Shown here piece by piece: positions 39,701 through 48,573 of a DNA stretch of 64,000 nucleotides. Under the pieces are notes generated by a model. That model had not been told where the DNA came from. It was given only the letters and a program-made list of their open reading frames with translations, and made no database searches. Each line of letters starts with the position of its first letter. Within the stretch, counting starts at the first letter, position 1. The translations under genes were made by a program, and so were the position numbers. This DNA comes from Woeseiaceae bacterium (GTDB lineage Bacteria; Pseudomonadota; Gammaproteobacteria; Steroidobacterales; Woeseiaceae), in contig JASJCM010000006.1 in NCBI GenBank assembly GCA_030065985.1, forward strand, positions 1 through 64,000, read 5' to 3'.

Positions 39701-39776
39701 CCCCCCTGGCGCAACAAAACCCCGGCCGCCGGCCACCTGCGTTTACACAGGGACAGGAATACGTCGGGAATCGCCT

Positions 39777-40412
39777 ATGGCCGCCACCGCAGATTCGCTC
39801 ACAGCCAGCACCGCCGCCCTAGGCAGCGAGGCGGCTCTGGCCTATGCTCCGGCCATGGCCCACGCTCCGGATGACAGTGCGCTGATGCTTCGCTACCAGG
39901 ATGGCGACGTTGCCGCGTTTGAGACCCTGTACCGGCGGCACAAGGACCCCGTCTACCGCTACCTGCTGAGACTCAGCGGGCACCACGAAGCGGCAGAAGA
40001 CGTCTTCCAGGAAGTCTGGGGCAAGATCATCAAGGCACGCGAGAGCTATCGACCGACGGCCAAGTTCACGACGTTCCTGTACCGGGTTGCCCACAACTGC
40101 TTCATCGATCACGTGCGCCGCAACCGGCGCCATGCCGGGGCAACCGAGCTGAAACCCGAGCTCTGTAGCGACGAGGGCGAATCCCTCGAACTGACGACAG
40201 AACGTCAGCTCGCGAGGCAACGGCTGGCGGAGGCGCTCGGTACTTTGCCCGAAGAGCAACGCGACGCCTTCCTGCTGCATGAGGAAGGCGGCCTCAGCGT
40301 GGACGAGATAGCCGCCGTGACGGGCAGCAACCGGGAAACAGCGAAAAGCAGACTCCGTTATGCGGTTGCCAAGCTGCGCGCGGCGATTGACGAACCGGCA
40401 GAAACATCATGA
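39777..40412 (+). CDS. ECF-type RNA polymerase sigma factor
   Basis: A 211-aa sigma-70 family ECF factor. Region 2 is at about residues 43-110 (YQDGDVAAFETLYRRHKDPVYRYL; FQEVWGKIIKARESY; the DNA-melting FTTFLYRVAHNCFIDHVRRN), and region 4 at about 150-200 (LGTLPEEQRDAFLLHEEGGL then EIAAVTGSNRETAKSRLRYA). A 35-residue Ala-rich N-terminal extension precedes region 2. It overlaps the next gene by 4 bases (ATGA), which suggests a coupled anti-sigma partner. Its target promoters are not visible here. Confidence 0.9.
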   Translation: MAATADSLTASTAALGSEAALAYAPAMAHAPDDSALMLRYQDGDVAAFETLYRRHKDPVYRYLLRLSGHHEAAEDVFQEVWGKIIKARESYRPTAKFTTFLYRVAHNCFIDHVRRNRRHAGATELKPELCSDEGESLELTTERQLARQRLAEALGTLPEEQRDAFLLHEEGGLSVDEIAAVTGSNRETAKSRLRYAVAKLRAAIDEPAETS

Positions 40413-41161
40413 CTGAAGACGCCAACAACCAGGACGTAACACAGGCTTACCGCGACCTCGCAACGGAAACGACTCCGCCGGGGCTCGATGACAAGATGCT
40501 CGCCATGGCGACACGCGAGACTCGTTCGCGTTATGGCATCGCGCGGGCCTGGGTTCGCCCGGTCGCATGGGCTGCGACTATTGGCCTGAGCCTCGCAATC
40601 GTGCTCGAGGTCTGGCAGGTCATTCCGCCCGGCCCTGATGCGGAGCCCACCGCTACCCGCGAAATCGCACCGAGCACGCTCTCGGCTGACGAGGCGCCGG
40701 CGCGCCTGCGGCAGGAAATGGAAAAGCGTGAAGACACCTCACAGATTCCTGGCCCTGCAAACACCCTGATGGATAATGTCCCGGTCAACCCGGGCGGGGG
40801 CGGTGCAGAGGAGCTGGGCGCAAGGCGTGCAGCGCCGCAGAATGTTCAGGAAGCGAAAGAAAGCCCGTCGGTCGTAATGGAAGACGCTGATGCGTTTGCC
40901 GCAAAAGACATGCGTATCCTGGAAGAGGCCGAAGTAAAGGCGCAGCAACGGGCAGGCGAACCGGAAATCGCGTCATTTGCCGTCATCTCGACCGAGGCCC
41001 ACAAGGCGCATTGCGATGAGACCGCCCGCGCGACTGCCGAGAGCTGGTATGAGTGCATCGAAGGACTACGCGAGGCCGGTGACACAGAGTTTGCAGAGAA
41101 CGAACTCGCGGCGCTGGCCCTGGCGTTCCCGGATTTCGAGGTGCCGGTACCGAGTAGGTAA
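40409..41161 (+). CDS. Single-pass membrane protein, probable anti-sigma factor
   Basis: A 250-aa protein with a cytoplasmic N-terminus of about 48 residues (AYRDLATETTPPGLDDKML), one helix near 52-70 (AWAATIGLSLAIVLEVWQV) and a long periplasmic part with two cysteines (HCDETARATAESWYECIEGL). The layout, the overlap with the ECF sigma gene and the N-terminal helical region suit an anti-sigma factor, but there is no clear zinc-finger anti-sigma HxxxCxxC motif. So the role is inferred from context. No other family recognised. Confidence 0.6.
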   Translation: MTEDANNQDVTQAYRDLATETTPPGLDDKMLAMATRETRSRYGIARAWVRPVAWAATIGLSLAIVLEVWQVIPPGPDAEPTATREIAPSTLSADEAPARLRQEMEKREDTSQIPGPANTLMDNVPVNPGGGGAEELGARRAAPQNVQEAKESPSVVMEDADAFAAKDMRILEEAEVKAQQRAGEPEIASFAVISTEAHKAHCDETARATAESWYECIEGLREAGDTEFAENELAALALAFPDFEVPVPSR

Positions 41162-41193
41162 TTGACGGCAGTGCCTGGCGGGCCCGCCGATGC

Positions 41194-41199
41194 TAGAAT
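41194..41199 (+). promoter_or_regulatory. Probable extended -10 promoter of mdh
   Basis: TGCTAGAAT, an extended -10 hexamer TAGAAT 43 bases before the mdh ATG. No good -35 at 17 bases is seen. Confidence 0.4.
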
Positions 41200-41242
41200 C
41201 GCCGCCCCGATTTCTACTTCAAATCCTGCCAGGAACTGACTC

Positions 41243-42220
41243 ATGAAAGCACCCGTTCGCGTCACGATCACCGGCGCCGCCGGCCAGATCGGCTACCAGC
41301 TCGCCTTCCGTATTGCCTCCGGCCAGATGTTGGGCAACGACCAGCCCGTCATCCTCCAGCTGCTGGAAATCACGCCGGCGCTGGACGCGCTGAACGGCGT
41401 CGTTATGGAGCTCGACGACTGTGCCTTCCCGACGCTCGCGGGCATCGTCGCGACGGACGACGCAAACGTTGCGTTCAAGGATGCAGATTACGCTCTGCTG
41501 GTCGGCGCACGGCCACGCGGTCCGGGCATGGAGCGCAAGGATCTGCTCGAAGCAAACGCGGCGATCTTCTCAGTGCAGGGCAAGGCGATGAACGACCATG
41601 CCAGTCGTGGCATCAAGGTGCTCGTCGTCGGTAACCCTGCCAACACGAATGCCCTGATCGCGCAGTCAAACGCCCCCGATCTTGATCCGCGCAACTTCAC
41701 CGCCATGACGCGGCTCGACCACAACCGGGCGATGGCCCAGCTCGCTGCGAAGACCGGCACGCATGTCAACGACATCAGGCAGATGACGATCTGGGGTAAC
41801 CATTCAGCCACGCAGTATCCCGACGTCAACCATGCATCCGTGGATGGCAAGGCGGCCGCCGACCTCGTCGACCTGGGGTGGCTCGCGGACGAGTTCATCC
41901 CGGTCGTGCAGCAACGCGGCGCCGCCATCATCAAGGCGCGCGGCGCGTCGTCTGCTGCGTCAGCCGCGTCGGCCGCCATTGACCACATGCGCGATTGGGC
42001 CCTGGGCACGCCGGACGGTGACTGGGTAAGCATGGCGATCCCGGCCGACGGCAGCTACGGCATCGAGCCGGGCATCATTTACTCCTACCCGGTACGGTGC
42101 AGAGGCGGCGATTACGAGATCGTGCAGAATCTTTCGATCGACGACTTTAGTCGCGAGCGTATGGATGCGACGGAAACCGAACTGCGTGAGGAACGTGCCG
42201 CGATTGAGGAACTCCTATAA
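41243..42220 (+). CDS. mdh: Malate dehydrogenase
   Basis: NAD-dependent enzyme of the citric acid cycle converting malate to oxaloacetate. The NAD site [17 protein letters not shown] near residue 11, substrate arginines in [13 protein letters not shown] near 92, the Asn of [13 protein letters not shown] near 130 and the catalytic pair in [14 protein letters not shown] and [12 protein letters not shown] near 185 are all clear. At 325 aa it belongs to the cytosolic-type group used by many beta- and gammaproteobacteria in place of the E. coli 312-aa form. ATG 41243 has AGGAACTG upstream. Single gene. Confidence 0.95.
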   Translation: MKAPVRVTITGAAGQIGYQLAFRIASGQMLGNDQPVILQLLEITPALDALNGVVMELDDCAFPTLAGIVATDDANVAFKDADYALLVGARPRGPGMERKDLLEANAAIFSVQGKAMNDHASRGIKVLVVGNPANTNALIAQSNAPDLDPRNFTAMTRLDHNRAMAQLAAKTGTHVNDIRQMTIWGNHSATQYPDVNHASVDGKAAADLVDLGWLADEFIPVVQQRGAAIIKARGASSAASAASAAIDHMRDWALGTPDGDWVSMAIPADGSYGIEPGIIYSYPVRCRGGDYEIVQNLSIDDFSRERMDATETELREERAAIEELL

Positions 42221-42273
42221 AGTAGGACGCAGTACTTCTGCACGTGGTTTACCTTACATAAGAGGTCTTCGTT

Positions 42274-44832
42274 TTGGCCGGTTTGACTGTTAGCTTGCTC
42301 TGGGCGCTGCTGTTCATCGGCGGCGGAATCTATCTCGCCTACCAGCGCATTGATTTGCGCACGTCGACGATTGCTGCGGGTATCGCACTCGCGGCCTACA
42401 CCGTGTTCGGCAGCTGGTCCTGGTTGTGGCTGCTGTTGCTCTGGATCCTGTTCGGCGTAATGGTCGTTCCGAACCTGATCGACGTGCGTCGCGAGAAGCT
42501 CACGAAACCGTTGCTCGCGGTGTACCGCAAGATGCTGCCTTCAATGTCCGACACCGAGCGCGAAGCGCTCGAGGCCGGCAGCGTCTGGTGGGATGGCGAG
42601 CTGTTCTCCGGCATGCCGGAGTGGGACAAGCTGATGTCGTTCCCGGCGCCGAAACTGTCCGACGAAGAACAGGCATTTGTCGACGGTCCCTGCGAAGAGC
42701 TCTGCCGCATGATCGACGACTGGGCGATCAACCACGAACACGGCGACATGCCGAAAGAAGTCTGGGATTACATCATCGGGAACAAGTTTTTCGCGATGAT
42801 CATCCCGAAGCAGTACGGCGGACTCGAGTTCTCTGCGTACGCCAATTCGGTCGTCATTGAGAAGCTCGCAAGCCGCAGCGCAGTGGCTTCGAGCACGGTC
42901 GGCGTGCCGAACTCTCTCGGCCCGGCCGAGCTTCTTCTGCACTACGGTACGGAGGAGCAGAAAGACCGCTACCTCCCCGGCCTCGCTGCCGGTACTGAAA
43001 TCCCGTGCTTCGCGCTGACTTCACCGCAGGCCGGTTCCGATGCCGCCGCTATTATCGACAACGGCGTTGTCTGCAAGGGCACCTGGCAGGGCAAGGAAAT
43101 CACGGGCATCCGCCTGAACTGGGACAAGCGCTATATCACGCTGGCGCCGATCGCGACCGTGCTTGGACTCGCGTTCAAGCTCTACGATCCCGATCACCTC
43201 ATCGGCGACCAGGACGAGTACGGCATCACGGCCGCGTTGATACCGACGGATACAGAAGGTGTCGAGGTCGGCAACCGACATAACCCGCTGTCCATCGCGT
43301 TCATGAACGGACCGACGCGGGGCAAAGACGTCTTCGTGCCGCTCGACTACATCATTGGCGGTCCGGAAATGGCCGGCAAGGGCTGGAAAATGCTTGTCGA
43401 ATTGCTATCAGTCGGCCGCGCAATCACGTTGCCATCAACGGCGGCGGGTGGTGGCCAGGCCGCATCGTATGCGACTGGCGCATATGCCACGATTCGCAAA
43501 CAGTTCAACACCTCAATCGCGAACTTCGAGGGTGTCAGCGACGCGATCGCGCGCATCGCTGGCCACACGTACATCATGAACGCCGCGTGCGCGGTGACGT
43601 CGGGTGCAATCGACCAGGGTGAGAAGCCGGCAGTGCCTTCGGCAATCCTGAAATATCACTGCACCGAACTCGGACGTAAGTGTGCCAACGACGCCATGGA
43701 CGTGCACGGCGGTAAGGGCGTCATGATGGGGCCAAACAATTACCTCGGCCGCGGCTACATGGCGACACCGATCGCGATTACGGTTGAGGGCGCGAACATC
43801 CTGACGCGCAGCCTGATCATCTACGGCCAGGGCGCAATCCGGTGCCACCCGTTCGTGCTCCGCGAACTCCAGGCTGCCGGCGACGAGGATCACGATCGCG
43901 GCCTGATCGAGTTCGACGACGCCCTGTTCGGCCACATCGGCTACGCAATCAGCAACCTTGCGCGCTCGTTCTTCCTCGCGCTGACGCATGCGAAGTTCAG
44001 CCGGGTACCGTTGAACACGCCAACGCGTCGCTACTACCAGAACATCAATCGTTACAGCGCCGCGTTCGCGCTGGCGTCCGACTTCGCGATGCTGACGCTC
44101 GGCGGTGACCTCAAGAAACGCGAACTGCTGTCCGCGCGACTTGGCGATATCCTGAGCTCGATGTACCTCGCATCCTGCGTGCTCAAGCACTTCGAGAACC
44201 AGGGCCGTCGTGCGACAGACCTGCCGCTCGTCGAGTGGTCGGTGCGGACGCTCATGTACCAGGCACAGGAATCGCTGCACGAATTCCTGCTGAACTTCCC
44301 GAACCGCTGGGTTTCCTGGTTCCTGCGTTTCTTCATCTTCCCGCGCGGACGGACATACAAGGATCCGTCGGACGAACTCGGCCGTCGCGTGGTCGACCTG
44401 GTCACGGCACCCGGAGAATCGCGCGAGCGGCTGAGCCAGTACGCGTACACGACCCTCGACCAGGGCAATCCGCTCGGCAAGCTCCAGCAGGCGCTCGAAC
44501 TGTCGATCGAGTTTGCGCCGCTCGAGAAGCGCCTGCGCCAGGCCCGCAAGGAAGGACTAATCAGCGCCGACTACCTCGGGCTGCAAATCACCGAGGCCGA
44601 GAAAGCGCAGGTCATCAGCAAGGCCGAAGCCAACGGGCTGCGCGACTATCACGAGAAGGTCTCCGCACTGCTCGACGTCGACGAGTTCCCGCACGACGAG
44701 TTCCTGCACCGCAGCAGCGGCCCTGCACCGGCTGATCCGCCGAAAAAGCCCGCGAAGAAGGCGAGCAAGAAGAAAGCTGCGAAGAAAACGGCGCGCAAGA
44801 AGTCCAGCAAGAAGAAGACCGCCAAAGCCTGA
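42274..44832 (+). CDS. fadE: Acyl-CoA dehydrogenase FadE type with lysine-rich tail
   Basis: An 852-aa membrane-associated acyl-CoA dehydrogenase for the first step of fatty acid beta-oxidation. Two N-terminal helices (about 4-22 and 28-62) precede the dehydrogenase core (about 110-570) and the FadE-type DUF1974 C-terminal region (about 580-800). CFALTSPQAGSDAAAI near 245 and MDVHGGKGVMMGPNNYLGRG near 480 mark the FAD/substrate site. It ends in about 32 residues of Lys/Ala (for example PAKKASKKKAAKKTARKKSS), which E. coli FadE (814 aa) lacks. Translation starts at TTG 42274 after AAGAGG. The following DUF3667 gene is 16 bases away. Confidence 0.92.
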   Translation: MAGLTVSLLWALLFIGGGIYLAYQRIDLRTSTIAAGIALAAYTVFGSWSWLWLLLLWILFGVMVVPNLIDVRREKLTKPLLAVYRKMLPSMSDTEREALEAGSVWWDGELFSGMPEWDKLMSFPAPKLSDEEQAFVDGPCEELCRMIDDWAINHEHGDMPKEVWDYIIGNKFFAMIIPKQYGGLEFSAYANSVVIEKLASRSAVASSTVGVPNSLGPAELLLHYGTEEQKDRYLPGLAAGTEIPCFALTSPQAGSDAAAIIDNGVVCKGTWQGKEITGIRLNWDKRYITLAPIATVLGLAFKLYDPDHLIGDQDEYGITAALIPTDTEGVEVGNRHNPLSIAFMNGPTRGKDVFVPLDYIIGGPEMAGKGWKMLVELLSVGRAITLPSTAAGGGQAASYATGAYATIRKQFNTSIANFEGVSDAIARIAGHTYIMNAACAVTSGAIDQGEKPAVPSAILKYHCTELGRKCANDAMDVHGGKGVMMGPNNYLGRGYMATPIAITVEGANILTRSLIIYGQGAIRCHPFVLRELQAAGDEDHDRGLIEFDDALFGHIGYAISNLARSFFLALTHAKFSRVPLNTPTRRYYQNINRYSAAFALASDFAMLTLGGDLKKRELLSARLGDILSSMYLASCVLKHFENQGRRATDLPLVEWSVRTLMYQAQESLHEFLLNFPNRWVSWFLRFFIFPRGRTYKDPSDELGRRVVDLVTAPGESRERLSQYAYTTLDQGNPLGKLQQALELSIEFAPLEKRLRQARKEGLISADYLGLQITEAEKAQVISKAEANGLRDYHEKVSALLDVDEFPHDEFLHRSSGPAPADPPKKPAKKASKKKAAKKTARKKSSKKKTAKA

Positions 44833-44848
44833 TTGCAGGGCCTGACTT

Positions 44849-45943
44849 ATGAGCAAGCGCGACGCCGAGCTACCAGAGCACCAGGACTGCCTGAACTGCG
44901 GCACGCGGCTCCAGGGCCAGTATTGCGGTCATTGCGGTCAGCGCGCGACCAGTCGCCTGATCAGCCTCTACGAGCTGACGCGCGATGCGTTCGGCGACAT
45001 GTTCGAACTCGATTCTCGCCTCTGGCGAACACTGATCCCGCTCCTGCTTCGGCCGGGACAGCTGACCCGCGACTATCTCGAGGGCCGTCGGGCCCGCTAC
45101 ATGCCGCCGTTCCGCATGTACCTGGTACTCAGTGTCATCTTCTTTATCGTCGCGTTCTTCGATCCGCGCGACGACTTCAGCCTGCTGTTCGAGCCCGCGC
45201 CACCGCCGACGGCGGAGGAGGTCGAAGCGGAGGAAGTCGACAAAGAGGAGGCACTGGACCAGGCCGAAGCAACGATCAGCGAGCTCGCGGCAACGGGTGT
45301 GCTGGACGATGAGGATGCGAAGGACGCGCTCAGCGCAATCGAAGAAGAGCGTGACGGCGAAAGTAGCATCACCCTTTACAGCACAGAAGAAGACGATGGG
45401 CTCGACTTCGATTACGACGAGGACACGCGGGAGTGCACCGTTACCGGCGTCGACACTCTGCCCGACTGGCTGCAGCGGCGTCTGACAGAAGACCGACTCG
45501 AGCAGATCTGTGAGCGGATAGCCGTCGACAAAGGCAAGGCAATTGTCGGGATGATGCTCGACAACATCCCTGTCGCGCTGATCGTGTTGCTGCCGGTCAT
45601 GGCTCTGGTACTCAAAGCCCTGTACCCGCTATCGCGGCGCTTCTTTGTCGAGCACCTGCTTTTCTTCGTGCACTTCCACTCGTTCTTCTTCCTGATCCTG
45701 ACCTTGCAGATCCTGTTTTCGCGTCTCGCAGGTCTGGTGTGGCTGCCCGGCTGGGCCGTTGCGCTCGTGCTCGTCGCGGCGTCGTTCTACATACCCGTGT
45801 ACCTTTACAAGGCGATGCGCCGGGTATACGGGCAGGGACACTTGATGACAATGATGAAGTACGTGGTGCTCGTCGTCGCCTATGCAGCGGGCGCAACGTT
45901 TACTATGCTCGGGGCGACGCTGTTCGCACTGCTTTCCCTCTAA
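44849..45943 (+). CDS. DUF3667 membrane protein with zinc ribbon
   Basis: A 364-aa protein of the DUF3667 family. The N-terminus has a zinc-ribbon, CLNCGTRLQGQYCGHCGQR near residue 15, followed by the family core RDAFGDMFELDSRLWRTLIPLLLRPGQLTRDYLEG-type segment and several helices (about 90-110, 222-245, 255-285, 290-315 and 335-362). An acidic low-complexity region of about 100 residues (EEVEAEEVDKEEALDQAEA) lies between the first and second helix. Function unknown. It follows fadE after 16 bases, so probably shares its transcript. Confidence 0.88.
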   Translation: MSKRDAELPEHQDCLNCGTRLQGQYCGHCGQRATSRLISLYELTRDAFGDMFELDSRLWRTLIPLLLRPGQLTRDYLEGRRARYMPPFRMYLVLSVIFFIVAFFDPRDDFSLLFEPAPPPTAEEVEAEEVDKEEALDQAEATISELAATGVLDDEDAKDALSAIEEERDGESSITLYSTEEDDGLDFDYDEDTRECTVTGVDTLPDWLQRRLTEDRLEQICERIAVDKGKAIVGMMLDNIPVALIVLLPVMALVLKALYPLSRRFFVEHLLFFVHFHSFFFLILTLQILFSRLAGLVWLPGWAVALVLVAASFYIPVYLYKAMRRVYGQGHLMTMMKYVVLVVAYAAGATFTMLGATLFALLSL

Positions 45944-45962
45944 TACGACAGGAACCAAAACA

Positions 45963-46466
45963 ATGAAGAAACGTATCCTGCCCATCCTGGCTTTTGCCCT
46001 GGCGGTAGCCGCGTGCGGCGAGAAGCCTGCCGAGAAACCGGTCGCGGAGGCGCCGACTGAAGCCACGGCTGAGACCCAAGCCGCGCCGGCCACTCTGCCG
46101 CGCACTGCATCGCTTGACGGAGCGCGGGTATTTTTCATAAGTCCGGCCGATGGCGACACCGTGACGAGCCCGGTGCGCATCGAATTTGGCATTGAAGGCA
46201 TGACCGTGGCACCCGCCGGGGACAACACCCCGCACTCGGGGCACCACCACCTGCTGATCGATACCGGGCTCCCCGATTTGGCCCTGCCCATCCCGGCCGA
46301 CGCGAATCACGTGCATTTCGGCGATGGCAGCACATCCACTGAGATCGAGCTGGAACCTGGGCAACACACGCTGCAAATGTTGCTTGGCGACCACCTGCAC
46401 ATCCCGCATGATCCGCCCCTCACGTCCGATCGAATCACGATCACGGTCCAATCAACAGTTGAGTGA
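45963..46466 (+). CDS. DUF4399 lipoprotein
   Basis: A 167-aa lipoprotein: the signal ends in the lipobox AVAAC with the modified Cys at residue 18. A Glu/Ala/Pro-rich linker of about 35 residues leads to a DUF4399 domain: RVFFISPADGDTVTSPVRI-type opening, GHHHLLIDTGLP with a histidine cluster, HVHFGDGSTSTEIEL, and a closing HTLQMLLGDHLHIPH. The histidines could bind metal. Function unknown. ATG 45963 follows ACAGGAACC. Confidence 0.85.
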   Translation: MKKRILPILAFALAVAACGEKPAEKPVAEAPTEATAETQAAPATLPRTASLDGARVFFISPADGDTVTSPVRIEFGIEGMTVAPAGDNTPHSGHHHLLIDTGLPDLALPIPADANHVHFGDGSTSTEIELEPGQHTLQMLLGDHLHIPHDPPLTSDRITITVQSTVE

Positions 46467-46511
46467 CGGAGCCCGCGCATCTAAAATCGCCGGGCTGACT
46501 GTAGTTCCATC

Positions 46512-47996
46512 ATGACTGACCTGAAATCCACACGATCCATTGGTATCAGCGGCCTCGCCGCCTACATCCCGCCATACCGCGTATGGCTGGAGGATTGGTG
46601 TGACTGGACCGACAGCCAGTGGCCCAAGATCCGCGAGGTCGTCGGCCGCAGTTTCCGCTGCCGCGGGCCCGACCACAGCGTCTACACGATGGCCGCCAAT
46701 GCCGTCATTCGGCTGATCGACCAGTACGACATCGATCCGAACCGCGTCAAATTCCTGGGTCTCGGCACCGAATCCAGCACTGACAACTCGGCTGGGGCCA
46801 TTATCGTCAAGGGCATGGTGGACGAGGCGCTTATTTCGCGTGGTTTGCCGCCCATTGCGCGCAGCTGCGAGGTTCCCGAGTTCAAACACGCGTGCCTTGG
46901 GGGCGTCTACGGCATGAAAGGCGCCATCCGCCACCTGGCGCTGGACGGCGCCGGTAGCCAGGCTATCGTGGTTTGCGCGGACATCGCCGAATACGCGCGC
47001 GGCAGCTCGGGCGAGCCGACCCAGGGCGCTGGCGCGGTCGCGATGCTGCTCGAGGAGGATCCGCAGCTTGCCGTTGTCGATCTGGTCGGTTCGGGTTCCG
47101 CGTCCGACTACCGGATCATGGACTTCCGCAAGCCGATGCTGCGCTTCTGCGGGCAGGACCGCTCCGAATCTCATCAGGTACAGGACTTCCCGGTTTTCAA
47201 CGGCAAGTACTCGACGACCTGTTACGTCGACGAGACACTGCATGCCCTGCACGACATGTACGAGAAGCGCGAGCTGGAGCCGAGCGCTTACCTGCGCTCG
47301 CTCCGCAGTGTATTTCTGCACCGTCCCTACCGGCGCATGCCTGAGACAGGCTGGGCCGTGTCGTACCTGTTCGCGTTAAGCCAGGGCAGTAACGAGGATC
47401 GCGCCGAACTCGCCTCCTATTGCTATGAAGCAGGCGTCGATGTCGACGCGATGCTGCAGGAAATGATGTCGAAACCGGCGGTCGCGGAACTGGCGACTCC
47501 GGAGCAGCTGAACTATGAGGCGTATCCGCTGACGATGGCTGCGCTACGTGCGTTCCGCGCGTCGCGCCATTATCGCCTGGAGATTCTCGACAAACTGCGG
47601 CTTGGCAGCGACACGATGCTCGATCTGGGCAACCTCTACACGGCCGCTTTACCGGCATGGATGGCCGCTGGCTTCGAACAAGCGCTCGAAGAAGACTCTT
47701 ACGAGGTCGGCGAAGAAGTCCTGACGCTGGGCTACGGTAGCGGCGACGCGGCCGAGGTAATCCCGTTCTTCGTCGCCGATGGCTGGAAGGAAGCAACGCG
47801 CAAGATCGGATTCGGGCAGGCAATGCAGTTTGCAATTGACCTGACGCAGGAACAATACATCGCGTTGCACGATGGCCGCCGCGTCACAGGACTCGACTAT
47901 GTGCCGAACAACGAGTTCGTGATCGAACGGGTCGGCGCCTCCGACGAACGCCATTTCGCCGATATCGGCATCGAGTACTACAAGTACATCGCCTGA
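46512..47996 (+). CDS. Hydroxymethylglutaryl-CoA synthase
   Basis: HMG-CoA synthase, which condenses acetyl-CoA with acetoacetyl-CoA at the entry to the mevalonate pathway. It belongs to the thiolase superfamily: the nucleophile Cys is in EFKHACLGGVYG near residue 128, GAGAVAMLLEEDP near 175 follows, and the catalytic His is in FLHRPYRRMPETG near 275. At 494 aa it is longer than the ~390 of Staphylococcus or the archaeal forms, with a ~100-residue C-terminal extension. The gene faces the idi operon with a 1-base gap, so its mRNA end is shared with the convergent operon. No thiolase is found in the window. Confidence 0.92.
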   Translation: MTDLKSTRSIGISGLAAYIPPYRVWLEDWCDWTDSQWPKIREVVGRSFRCRGPDHSVYTMAANAVIRLIDQYDIDPNRVKFLGLGTESSTDNSAGAIIVKGMVDEALISRGLPPIARSCEVPEFKHACLGGVYGMKGAIRHLALDGAGSQAIVVCADIAEYARGSSGEPTQGAGAVAMLLEEDPQLAVVDLVGSGSASDYRIMDFRKPMLRFCGQDRSESHQVQDFPVFNGKYSTTCYVDETLHALHDMYEKRELEPSAYLRSLRSVFLHRPYRRMPETGWAVSYLFALSQGSNEDRAELASYCYEAGVDVDAMLQEMMSKPAVAELATPEQLNYEAYPLTMAALRAFRASRHYRLEILDKLRLGSDTMLDLGNLYTAALPAWMAAGFEQALEEDSYEVGEEVLTLGYGSGDAAEVIPFFVADGWKEATRKIGFGQAMQFAIDLTQEQYIALHDGRRVTGLDYVPNNEFVIERVGASDERHFADIGIEYYKYIA

Positions 47997-47997
47997 G

Positions 47998-48573
47998 TCA
48001 GGCGAGATCGCAGTAGCGTTCCAGCTGCTGGCGATGAGTTTCTGTCAACTCCTGCCATTCCTGCCTGAACCAGGGTGTGAAGCGTTCAGGCTTTGCACGA
48101 AACTCAGCGTCGAGATCCGTGGCAGTTATGAACCGTATTGCCGCTATCTCGCTCTCGTTCGGCGCAATCTCCTCTGCCGCGCGACCCAGGTACACATGAC
48201 ACAGCTCGTTTTCTGAACCGGCATCGCCAAAGGACGCCTCGTAACAGAACGAATAGACATGCTCGAGTTCGGTCGCGAAATTGAGTTCGTCATCAAGACG
48301 TCGAGCCGTCGCCGTTGCGAGCGACTCGCCGCGGCGCGGATGACTACAGCAACTGTTTGACCAGTAGCCGCCCCAAAGCCGTTTGCCCGGGGCGCGCTGT
48401 TGCAGCAGAAGCTCGCCAGCGTCGTTGAACAGGAACAATGAGAAAGCACGGTGCAGTATGCCAACGCCGTCGTGAGTATCGGCCTTCGACGCGTAACCGA
48501 TTTCGTTGTCATCACGATCAACAAGGATGAGCTCTTCGCTCTCGGACGACACGATGCGGTGTGTATCAGTCAT
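47998..48573 (-). CDS. idi: Isopentenyl-diphosphate delta-isomerase, type I
   Basis: Converts isopentenyl diphosphate to dimethylallyl diphosphate. It is the type I Nudix-fold isomerase: GYWSNSCCSHPRRGE near residue 71 holds the catalytic Cys, and the catalytic Glu is in NELCHVYLG near 128; the DELNFATELEHVYSF segment holds the Nudix metal-site glutamates. The 191-aa length is usual (E. coli 182). Its ATG overlaps the stop of the reductase/kinase fusion by 4 bases, so it ends the mevalonate operon. Many bacteria with a mevalonate pathway use the type II flavoenzyme instead; this one does not. Confidence 0.93.
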   Translation of the reverse strand: MTDTHRIVSSESEELILVDRDDNEIGYASKADTHDGVGILHRAFSLFLFNDAGELLLQQRAPGKRLWGGYWSNSCCSHPRRGESLATATARRLDDELNFATELEHVYSFCYEASFGDAGSENELCHVYLGRAAEEIAPNESEIAAIRFITATDLDAEFRAKPERFTPWFRQEWQELTETHRQQLERYCDLA

